The notes beneath the pieces are model-generated. The model had not been told where the DNA came from. It worked only from the letters and a program-made list of their open reading frames with translations, and did no database searches. Position numbers and translations under genes: made by a program. DNA of 5,697 nucleotides, from NCBI GenBank assembly GCA_004296925.1, contig SCVI01000012.1, positions 1 through 5,697 on the forward strand, read 5' to 3'. Origin of the DNA: Patescibacteria group bacterium. GTDB lineage: Bacteria; Patescibacteriota; Minisyncoccia; Phycocordibacterales; Phycocordibacteraceae. Of this stretch, positions 1-5,697 are shown in pieces; positions within the stretch are counted from its first letter, which is position 1, and each line of letters begins with the position of its first letter.

Positions 1-1733
1 CCGTCTTCTGCGAGCATCTGGCGATCTCGAATAACCACTTCCTGCATGTCTCCAATAGCGAATCCATCGACCATCATGGGGTTTGAAGGCACCTTCTCTT
101 TGCGTATCGTCATTTTTGTACCATTTTCAATTTCAATGACGCTGCCGTTTTCGGACATTATGACGTTTTCTTTAGGAAAACCAGCAGCAATTTGAGCATT
201 CGCATGGTAGGTAAGCATTGAGTAGAAACCGTATGCAGGCATGAAGAATGTTGGGTCTACCTTTTTACGCATCCACACTAATTCACCAGTGTTCCCGTGT
301 CCAGTTGAGTGCACGTCTGATGAACGGTAGTGGATAAGATGCACTCCGTGTTTCAAAAGATTGTCTTTAAGTTTCTGCACTCTAACTTCGTTTCCAGGGA
401 TGACTGAAGACGATAGAACGATTGTGTCGCGATCAGTAAAAGTTATTGATTTGTGCTTTTTAGTAGCAATACGCATCAAAGCAGCAGTATCCTCACCTTG
501 AGAACCTGTTGCGATAACCACAATTTTATCTGGAGGATAATCGTTTATGGCTTCAGCGGGGATGATAGTCCCTGGTTTTGTCTTGAAGATGTCTCCTCGA
601 TCAGCAATCTCAATGTTGGTACGAATTGAACGGCCTTCCGTTACAATTTTTTTACCCAACTTCTCACATACTTTGATGATGTGGATCATTCTTTCAAACT
701 GCGAAGAGAATGTTCCAATGATGAGACGCCCCTTAACATTTGAAATAATGTCTTCAAGAGTTTGATACACTCGAGATTCTGGAATTGAAAATCCATCGCG
801 CTCTGCATTTGTAGAGTCTGCTATGAATACAAGGTTTTTATCTTTACCTATGTCACCCCAGTTTTTCTCTTCTTTTGCAGTTGGAATTCCGTCCTCATGT
901 TCTAATCGTAAGTCGCCAGAGATTACTATGTTTCCGTGCTTTGTTTCAATAGATATACCCATAGCGTCCGGTATGGAATGGGTGACAGAAATAGCCTTTA
1001 CCGTTACAGGATCTCCACCAGGGAGCGCAATGCGAACTCGTCCACCGGGCTCAATAACCTTGAGATTTATTTCCTCAATATGAGGAAATTCTTCCTGACG
1101 TTTCTTTATCATGAGCGCAGTTAAGTGCTGTGTGTAGATTGGTGGGTTACCAATCCGATCAATGATGAAAGGGATACCACCTATGTGGTCGAGGTGTCCG
1201 TGTGTGACAAAGAGCCCTAGTATGCGATCTTTATTTTCTTCAAGATAACGAGTGTTGGGGAGTATGTAATCTACTCCTGGTGCTGTATCCTCTGAGACGA
1301 ACTGAAAACCAGCATCAGAAATAATGATTCCTTGCGGGAGCTCAAATGCCACCATGTTGCGTCCGACTTCTTCGACACCCCCAAGCGGGATTATTCGTAT
1401 AGTGTCTTCATTAAGAGGAGGAAGAATGACGCGATCAGGCGCATTCATGTCACGTTCTGTAAGTTTTCTCGGTGGTGGTACTGCGCGCATTGGTCTATGC
1501 GCGCGAGATGAACCGTGTTTGCGTCCCCGAGGATTATTGCCTTGTGGTCGCGCGCGGTGTGGCGTGCTCGTTGGTTTTTGAGATCGTAGAGGACCTCCTG
1601 CAGGAGGTCGTGCGCTTGTTCGGCGTGGACCTCTATTTTGAGTAGCACCGTTTGCTAGTTGTGGCATTCCAGTAAAAGGACGAGAGCGACCTCTATTTCG
1701 ACGCGGCTCAGGACTTGGTGCGGGAGTGTTCAT
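1..1733 (-). CDS. rnj: Ribonuclease J (metallo-beta-lactamase/beta-CASP RNase), 3' end cut by window edge
   Basis: Ribonuclease J is a cytoplasmic 5'-to-3' exonuclease and endonuclease that processes rRNA and degrades mRNA. The reading frame starts at ATG 1733 and stays open for 577 codons to the window edge. Residues 1-95 are a low-complexity Arg/Pro/Gly tail. The metallo-beta-lactamase fold starts near residue 111 (TIRIIPLGGVEEVG). Visible motifs are HGHLDH at 178-183, the H252 motif (VTHSIPDA), SGDLRLE with D274, the beta-CASP segment DSTNAER at 306-312, TGSQGE at 409-414, and HSTGHG at 475-480 with H479. The sequence leaves the window soon after IRDRQMLAEDG, where the C-terminal domain of the family begins, so about 100 residues are probably missing. 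Y501 stands where the family has its last metal-binding histidine. The gene follows the substrate-binding protein gene after 41 nt, with no Shine-Dalgarno sequence. Family assignment is very secure; J1 versus J2 type cannot be decided. Confidence 0.96.
   Translation of the reverse strand, partial: MNTPAPSPEPRRNRGRSRPFTGMPQLANGATQNRGPRRTSARPPAGGPLRSQKPTSTPHRARPQGNNPRGRKHGSSRAHRPMRAVPPPRKLTERDMNAPDRVILPPLNEDTIRIIPLGGVEEVGRNMVAFELPQGIIISDAGFQFVSEDTAPGVDYILPNTRYLEENKDRILGLFVTHGHLDHIGGIPFIIDRIGNPPIYTQHLTALMIKKRQEEFPHIEEINLKVIEPGGRVRIALPGGDPVTVKAISVTHSIPDAMGISIETKHGNIVISGDLRLEHEDGIPTAKEEKNWGDIGKDKNLVFIADSTNAERDGFSIPESRVYQTLEDIISNVKGRLIIGTFSSQFERMIHIIKVCEKLGKKIVTEGRSIRTNIEIADRGDIFKTKPGTIIPAEAINDYPPDKIVVIATGSQGEDTAALMRIATKKHKSITFTDRDTIVLSSSVIPGNEVRVQKLKDNLLKHGVHLIHYRSSDVHSTGHGNTGELVWMRKKVDPTFFMPAYGFYSMLTYHANAQIAAGFPKENVIMSENGSVIEIENGTKMTIRKEKVPSNPMMVDGFAIGDMQEVVIRDRQMLAED
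1483..1504. repeat. Inverted repeat, 8-bp GC-rich stem with 6-nt loop, in the RNase J tail coding region
   Basis: GCGCGCAT (1483-1490) and ATGCGCGC (1497-1504) are perfect reverse complements around TGGTCT. The element encodes part of the RAHRPMRAV stretch near the end of the basic tail. It is the second inverted repeat within about 130 bp of this coding region. A stem-loop in the mRNA is plausible; a function is not shown. Confidence 0.6.
1592..1609. repeat. Perfect 18-bp palindrome inside the RNase J tail coding region
   Basis: The sequence GACCTCCTGCAGGAGGTC reads the same on both strands over 18 bp. It lies inside the codons for residues 42-48 (RPPAGGP) of the basic tail. In the mRNA it includes AGGAGG, a Shine-Dalgarno-like hexamer, but no start codon follows at a useful distance. 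It may form an RNA hairpin or a protein-binding site, or may be a chance product of the Pro/Gly codons. Confidence 0.7.
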
Positions 1734-1774
1734 ATTTTTTTAATATCTAATTTATTTTTTTAATTTTTCTAATT
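1734..1774 (-). repeat. AT-rich imperfect tandem repeat forming the RNase J leader
   Basis: The whole gap between the binding-protein stop codon and the RNase J start codon is 41 nt, with 39 A/T bases. It consists of two imperfect copies about 20 bp apart: ATTTTTTTAAT at 1734-1744 and again at 1754-1764, followed by ATCTAATT (1745-1752) and TTCTAATT (1767-1774) on the plus strand. In the minus-strand mRNA this makes an A-rich, unstructured leader with no possible Shine-Dalgarno sequence. Confidence 0.8.
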
Positions 1775-3544
1775 TTATTTTGTATATTCTTCAACTTTTT
1801 TTGTATTGAATATTGGCCATACACGTTCAGTTTTTAAATACCAACGATCTGCAGAAAGGAATCTGTCGCTTGGTGTAGAGATTGTTCCCAAATGTATCCC
1901 AGATAAATCTGCTGGTGTTCTGTATACGAAGTATGGTGTGTATAGAAAGATTGCGGCGGTCTCGTTTCGAATGTCGGTAGCAATTTCTTGAGCTTTATCA
2001 ATTCTTGATAAAAAATCATCGGTCGTTCGAAGCGTTTCTAGTTTTTTATCTGTCGCTGAATTTGCGTAGAGCGCTATGTTAAGACCAGGATCGTTTCTTT
2101 GACTTGAGTGCCAAAAGGCAAAGAGATCCAAGTCGCGACCTATTACTAGTCCGAATAAAAGCGCATCGTATGTGCGTGGACGAATAACGCTCAGATTTAA
2201 ATCGTTTTGATCAAAGAACTTAAGATCTACTTCGGCGCCAAGGCGTCTCCAATCATCGGCCACCATTTCTGCTGCTTGCTTCAACTCAGTAACGTTTGAA
2301 GTTGAAAGAGAGAATGCGAGACGCACTGACTCTTTCTTTTTTCCGACAGTGATGGTTTTAACTAGAACGCCGTCGTCCCCTGGTTTCCACCCCCCATCAG
2401 TGAGTATCTGACGTGCCGCTTCAATAGCAACTTCTGAGGTTGTGGTTGCAATCTCAGTGCCTGCGGTTCGTGGAGGAACTGGTCCGTCTATAACGGCACC
2501 ATGACCTCGCAACACTCTACTAATTATAGATTCCTTGTCAACTGCGCGATCAAGAGCACGTCGGACACTCGCATCAGCAAAAATTTTGTTTTGGCTTTGG
2601 TTAAAAAATACACCAAATATTCTTCCGAATACTGCTTCGTGGAGCGCAAACGATGAAAGAGACCCTGTTGTGTCAATTGAGTGTGCTCCTTGTACTTTGT
2701 TTTGACTGAGAGCATCTTTCAGTGTTTCAGCGTTGGTATAGATTTTGAATATAAAATTTTTGATGTATGGAATGCGTGTTCCTGAAGTGACAGCAGTGAG
2801 CGTGTATTCGATTGGGATACCTGAGCTGTTTCTTTTAACGTTCGCAACACGGTATGGCCCTGAACCAATAGGATCTGTGTTTCGTGTACTGAAGGGAAAT
2901 TCTTCAGGAGATACTTCTTGCCAAACATGTTTTGGCAATATCCCTAAGGTCATATTTTCAAGAAACGGCGCGTAAGGACTTTTAAGTGTAAATGAAACTG
3001 TGCGTTCATCGAGTGCTGATACGGACACACCTTCCCAGTCCGCTCTTCGTGGGCTCTTAATGTTAGGGTTCTCAGTTGAGCGAATGGTATAGACAACGTC
3101 GTCTGCAGTCACCGGTTTGTTGTCGTGGAATCGTGCTGAGCTTTTAATAACGAATGTGTAGGTGCGTTTATCGTTGCTTATTGAATAACTTTCAGCGAGG
3201 TCGGGCGTGAGTGAGCCATCCGGGTTTGATCGCATAAGTCCTGAATACACAAGAGTAGTAAGATCTCTGTCAGTATCAGAAATAGCGAGTACCGGATTAA
3301 TGAAACGTGGAGAACCTATAAGTCCTTCAGTATATGAACCTCCATATGCCGGAACTTCTTCAGTTAATGCGAGTGAAATTGATGCCAATAGTGCCCCTAC
3401 TGAAAAAACCATCATGATCGCCAATACCCCAGCAATAAGGCGATCAGAAGGCGTAAGAATACGCACTCTTTTTTCAAGAGCCTGAATGATTGGATTAACC
3501 CGGCGTTTCAAGAGCGCACGGACGAATGCTCGAATTGATTGCAT
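1775..3544 (-). CDS. Membrane-anchored family 5 extracellular substrate-binding protein (oligopeptide/dipeptide type)
   Basis: This is a solute-binding protein of the SBP_bac_5 (OppA/DppA-like) family, which captures peptides or similar solutes outside the membrane for an ABC importer. I chose ATG 3544 (589 aa); a TTG at 3583 would add 13 residues (602 aa). Numbering from ATG 3544, residues 1-35 are rich in Arg/Lys, 36-60 form one hydrophobic helix (IAGVLAIMMVFSVGALL core), and the binding domain begins near YGGSYTEGLIGSPRFINP. The family signature DLAESYSISND ... FHDNKPVTADDVVYTI is near residues 115-154, and a second hallmark, FFNQ ... VRRALDRAVDKESII, lies in the middle. No cysteine occurs anywhere, so there is no lipobox; the helix is a signal-anchor or an uncleaved signal. 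An SLA motif at the end of the helix could allow signal peptidase cleavage. No permease or ATPase gene is in the window. The family is clear; the substrate is unknown. Confidence 0.9.
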   Translation of the reverse strand: MQSIRAFVRALLKRRVNPIIQALEKRVRILTPSDRLIAGVLAIMMVFSVGALLASISLALTEEVPAYGGSYTEGLIGSPRFINPVLAISDTDRDLTTLVYSGLMRSNPDGSLTPDLAESYSISNDKRTYTFVIKSSARFHDNKPVTADDVVYTIRSTENPNIKSPRRADWEGVSVSALDERTVSFTLKSPYAPFLENMTLGILPKHVWQEVSPEEFPFSTRNTDPIGSGPYRVANVKRNSSGIPIEYTLTAVTSGTRIPYIKNFIFKIYTNAETLKDALSQNKVQGAHSIDTTGSLSSFALHEAVFGRIFGVFFNQSQNKIFADASVRRALDRAVDKESIISRVLRGHGAVIDGPVPPRTAGTEIATTTSEVAIEAARQILTDGGWKPGDDGVLVKTITVGKKKESVRLAFSLSTSNVTELKQAAEMVADDWRRLGAEVDLKFFDQNDLNLSVIRPRTYDALLFGLVIGRDLDLFAFWHSSQRNDPGLNIALYANSATDKKLETLRTTDDFLSRIDKAQEIATDIRNETAAIFLYTPYFVYRTPADLSGIHLGTISTPSDRFLSADRWYLKTERVWPIFNTKKVEEYTK

Positions 3545-3563
3545 TGCAAGTGTTAGCGTTCTG

Positions 3564-3583
3564 TTGATACCAACAAGTATCAA
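3564..3583 (-). repeat. Stem-loop between secG and the substrate-binding protein gene
   Basis: On the minus strand TTGATAC and GTATCAA pair perfectly over 7 bp around a 6-nt loop. The possible TTG start codon of the binding protein (3581-3583) is the foot of the stem, while the ATG at 3544 lies 19 nt downstream of it. The octamer AACACTTG (minus strand) occurs at 3581-3588 and again at 3547-3554, just before the ATG. The stem is AT-rich and there is no T-run, so it is not an intrinsic terminator. Confidence 0.45.
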
Positions 3584-3599
3584 GTGTTTATGAACTGAA

Positions 3600-3857
3600 T
3601 TATGCGGTCAAAAGAGCGACAATTGATGAAAGTGTGAAGAGAATAGCAAGAATGATTGAGCTTCTAAACAAAAAAAGCTCTGCACCACGGCGCTTATAGA
3701 AGCTACCTTCAGAGCTGTCACCAAAAGCGCCTCCAAGACCCGCACCGCGAGCTTGGAGAAGAATTGCTCCAACGAGAAGAATTGAAAGTATTACTTGTAC
3801 CCCTGGAAGGAGGCTGTGAATGAGAACCATAGTGCTTAGGGGACTAGGATACCACAT
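3600..3857 (-). CDS. secG: Preprotein translocase subunit SecG
   Basis: SecG is the small non-essential subunit of the SecYEG protein-conducting channel in the cytoplasmic membrane. It helps SecA-driven export. The 85-residue product has the family layout: a first membrane helix at about residues 12-34, the conserved loop LLQARGAGLGGAFG at 33-46, the basic RRGAE motif at 56-60, and a second helix at 61-83. The protein ends directly after helix 2, without the longer tail seen in some SecG proteins. ATG 3857 is used; an internal ATG at 3830 (residue 10) would give a 76-residue protein closer to the usual length and cannot be excluded. Neither start has a Shine-Dalgarno sequence. It is the first gene of the minus-strand group and is followed closely by the substrate-binding protein gene. 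Confidence 0.93.
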   Translation of the reverse strand: MWYPSPLSTMVLIHSLLPGVQVILSILLVGAILLQARGAGLGGAFGDSSEGSFYKRRGAELFLFRSSIILAILFTLSSIVALLTA

Positions 3858-3927
3858 GAGGCTCGTTTTTGTGAAGTACCCTTCTAAAAAGAGTGGGGAA
3901 GAAAACGATTGCAGGAAGAGCTAAAAC

Positions 3928-3956
3928 TTGACGCGCCATTTTGCTCTACATATACT
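3928..3956 (+). promoter_or_regulatory. Sigma-70-type promoter of the groES-groEL operon
   Basis: A -35 box TTGACG (3928-3933, five of six consensus bases) is separated by exactly 17 bp from a -10 box TATACT (3951-3956, five of six). Transcription should start near 3963, giving a leader of about 33 nt before the groES ATG at 3996. I see no CIRCE inverted repeat (TTAGCACTC-N9-GAGTGCTAA) in the 138-bp divergent region 3858-3995, so HrcA control is not supported by this sequence. The promoter of the opposite group (secG) could not be recognised in the same region. Confidence 0.75.
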
Positions 3957-3995
3957 AAGCAGTACTTTAAAACCTTTACGTACACCAATAGTTAT

Positions 3996-4355
3996 ATGTC
4001 AAAAACGAAGAAAGGTTCGTCCGTTAAAAAAAGCGCTCCAAAGCGTGAGTCATCAATTGGGATTACGCCACTTAGCGACAGAGTAGTAATAAAGCCTCTC
4101 ACAGTAGAAGAGATGGGCTCAATGACTTCGTTTGGAATTATCATTCCTGACTCTGCAAAAGAAAAACCAGAACAAGGAAGGATAGTAGCAGTGGGTGCTG
4201 GCAAATGGGATGAAGATGGGGAGAGAAGGATTCCTATGTCAGTAAAAATTGGAGATAAAGTCATGTTCTCGAAGTACGGTTTTGACACAATCAAAGTGTC
4301 GGGAGTCGAGTATTACGTTGTCTCTGAATCAAACGTCTTAGCAATTCTTAACTAA
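3996..4355 (+). CDS. groES: Co-chaperonin GroES (Cpn10) with N-terminal extension
   Basis: GroES is the heptameric lid of the GroEL folding chamber in the cytoplasm. It binds the GroEL rim through a mobile loop and closes the cavity on ATP binding. The 119-residue product carries the family pattern: ITPLSDRVVIKP at residues 23-34, the mobile loop at about 37-50 ending in GIII, PDSAKEKPEQGRIVAVGAGK, VKIGDKVMFSKYG, and the C-terminal YYVVSESNVLAIL. About 20 Lys/Ser-rich residues precede the normal start of the fold, with seven basic residues. The mobile loop is three residues longer than in E. coli GroES. The start at ATG 3996 is chosen because an in-frame TTG at 3909 lies upstream of the -35 box. 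No Shine-Dalgarno sequence is seen. groEL follows after 25 nt. Confidence 0.95.
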   Translation: MSKTKKGSSVKKSAPKRESSIGITPLSDRVVIKPLTVEEMGSMTSFGIIIPDSAKEKPEQGRIVAVGAGKWDEDGERRIPMSVKIGDKVMFSKYGFDTIKVSGVEYYVVSESNVLAILN

Positions 4356-4380
4356 CTCTAAACCTAAATACACTACAACT

Positions 4381-5697
4381 ATGAGTAAGAAAATTTTATT
4401 TGAAGCAGATGCACGAAACGCAGTGAAGGCAGGGATCGATATTGTTGCAAGCGCGGTCAAGGTAACACTTGGTCCACGAGGAAGAAATGTCATTCTTGAT
4501 AAAGGCTACGGCGGTCCACACATGACAAATGATGGTGTGACTATTGCAAAAGAAATATCCCTCAAGGATAAGTTTCAAAACATGGGGGCTGAGATAGTGA
4601 AGGAGGTTGCAAACAAGACAAATGATATGGCAGGTGATGGCACCACCACTTCCGTAGTTCTCTTCCAAGCTCTTGTTGATGAAGGAATGAAGCATACTGC
4701 CATGGGGTTGAATGCTATGGGTATTCGAACCGGTATGGAGAAAGCTGCAGAGGCAGCGGTGAAGGCATTAAAGTCAATGGCAAAGCCAGTTTCTGGCGAT
4801 AAAGATATCAAGCAAGTTGCTACTATTTCAGCTGAATCTGAAGAAATTGGTACAACTATAGGTGAAGTTATTAAGGAGGTTGGACAACACGGTGTTGTGA
4901 CTGTAGAGGAATCACAAACATTTGGTATTGAAAAAGAATTGGTAAAAGGATTGGAATTCGATCGAGGATATGTCTCGCATTACATGGTTACTAATCCTGA
5001 AAGAATGGAGGCAGAGTATCGCGACGTTGCTATTCTTGTTACCGATAAGAAAATCGCATCCATTCAGGAAATACTTCCTGTTCTTGAAGGTGTTGCACGT
5101 TCAGGTAAGAAAGAATTGGTAATCATTGCTGATGACGTTGAAGGAGAAGCACTTACCACATTTGTATTAAATAAATTGCGAGGTGCTTTTAGCGTACTTG
5201 CGGTGAAAGCTCCAGGATACGGAGATAGAAAGAAAGAAATGCTTCAAGATATCGCAACTACTATTGGTGCGACAGTTGTTTCAGAAGAGACTGGAATGAA
5301 GCTCGATAAGATTGAAATGTCAGTACTTGGCCGAGCACAACGAGTCGTTTCTAAAAAAGATTCAACGGTTATTGTTGGTGGCAAAGGTAAGAAATCAGAT
5401 ATCGAGGCTCGTGTAAGTTCACTCCAAAAGCAACTTGAAACTATAGATTCAAAATTCGATAAAGAAAAAATTCAGGAGCGAATTGCAAAACTTTCAGGAG
5501 GAGTAGCAGTTATCCGTGTAGGTGCCGCAACGGAAACAGAAATGAAGTATCTTAAAGACAAAATTGAAGACGCGGTGAACGCTACGAAGGCTGCAATTGC
5601 CGAAGGTATTGTCCCTGGAGGCGGAACAGCGTTGGTAAAAGCATCTGCAAAAGCCGAAGAAGTCGCTGACTTTAAGAAAATGTCTAAAGAAGAGGAG
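4381..5697 (+). CDS. groEL: Chaperonin GroEL (Cpn60), 3' end cut by window edge
   Basis: GroEL is the ATP-driven tetradecameric chaperonin that encloses non-native proteins together with GroES. The frame opens at ATG 4381 and runs for 439 codons to the window edge, so roughly the last 100 residues are missing, including the end of the equatorial domain and the C-terminal tail. ATP-site elements are intact: TLGPRGRNVIL near residue 29, D51 in TNDGVTIAKE, GDGTTT at 85-90 with D86, the catalytic aspartate D397 (D398 in E. coli) in KIEDAVNATKAA, and GGGTAL from 413. The apical domain contains EFDRGYVSHYMVTN and DVEGEALTTFVLNKLRG, which match the substrate/GroES-binding region. The 25-nt gap after groES has no Shine-Dalgarno sequence and no terminator, so the two genes are cotranscribed. 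Nothing suggests a degenerate copy. Confidence 0.98.
   Translation, partial: MSKKILFEADARNAVKAGIDIVASAVKVTLGPRGRNVILDKGYGGPHMTNDGVTIAKEISLKDKFQNMGAEIVKEVANKTNDMAGDGTTTSVVLFQALVDEGMKHTAMGLNAMGIRTGMEKAAEAAVKALKSMAKPVSGDKDIKQVATISAESEEIGTTIGEVIKEVGQHGVVTVEESQTFGIEKELVKGLEFDRGYVSHYMVTNPERMEAEYRDVAILVTDKKIASIQEILPVLEGVARSGKKELVIIADDVEGEALTTFVLNKLRGAFSVLAVKAPGYGDRKKEMLQDIATTIGATVVSEETGMKLDKIEMSVLGRAQRVVSKKDSTVIVGGKGKKSDIEARVSSLQKQLETIDSKFDKEKIQERIAKLSGGVAVIRVGAATETEMKYLKDKIEDAVNATKAAIAEGIVPGGGTALVKASAKAEEVADFKKMSKEEE

Noticed and set aside
547..1581. Plus-strand open frames at 547-765, 823-1083, 936-1124 and 1324-1581
   Set aside because: They lie antisense to the well-conserved RNase J coding sequence, have no recognisable motifs and no promoter or ribosome signals.
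1445..1648. Minus-strand 67-codon frame overlapping the RNase J tail
   Set aside because: It is a shifted frame within the tail codons. The true frame connects without a break to the catalytic domain.
2918..2938. Inverted repeat TTGCCAAA / TTTGGCAA with 5-nt loop inside the binding-protein gene
   Set aside because: It is a single 8-bp stem in the middle of a conserved coding region (LPKHVWQE), which chance in several kilobases can explain, and there is no T-run for a terminator.
3858..3960. Minus-strand promoter for secG (for example TAGAAG as -10 at 3881-3886)
   Set aside because: No -35 box with acceptable spacing was found; the match is too weak to report. TTGACA on the minus strand at 3997-4002 also has no -10 partner.
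3909..3995. Upstream TTG start giving a 148-residue GroES
   Set aside because: The TTG precedes the -35 box, and the extra residues would be encoded by the promoter itself; ATG 3996 fits the expected transcript.
3992..4294. Minus-strand 100-codon frame opposite groES
   Set aside because: Antisense shadow of a clearly conserved gene.
4396..4811. Minus-strand open frames opposite groEL (4396-4695, 4575-4811)
   Set aside because: Antisense shadows of groEL; the plus-strand frame matches the chaperonin family throughout.

Overview
The window looks like ordinary chromosomal housekeeping DNA from a small-genome, single-membrane bacterium. My best guess is the Patescibacteria (Candidate Phyla Radiation), perhaps a Parcubacteria-type lineage. 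The reasons are indirect: the style of the proteins (an RNase J with a long basic N-terminal tail, a substrate-binding protein anchored by a membrane helix instead of a lipid, an extended GroES), short gaps between genes, and no Shine-Dalgarno sequence in front of any of the five genes. No mobile element, CRISPR array, rRNA or tRNA was seen.

The layout is two divergent gene groups. From about 3857 leftwards on the minus strand run secG (SecYEG translocon subunit), a family 5 (oligopeptide-type) extracellular substrate-binding protein, and a ribonuclease J that leaves the window at base 1. These three genes are closely spaced (a gap of 16 or 55 nt, then one of 41 or 42 nt) and probably form one operon linking export, peptide capture at the membrane and RNA processing. 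From 3996 rightwards on the plus strand run groES and groEL, the chaperonin operon, with groEL cut by the right edge. A near-consensus sigma-70-type promoter (TTGACG, 17 bp, TATACT) lies in the 138-bp divergent region and fixes the groES start. No CIRCE operator is visible there.

I do not see an undescribed multi-gene system. The points most worth a second look are in the RNase J gene. The final metal-ligand histidine of the family is read as tyrosine (Y501). There is an extra N-terminal tail of about 95 residues rich in Arg and Pro. Its coding DNA carries a perfect 18-bp palindrome and an 8-bp inverted repeat. Secondary points are the lengthened GroES mobile loop and N-terminal tail, the cysteine-free membrane-anchored binding protein with no permease beside it, and the AT-only tandem repeat that serves as the RNase J leader.
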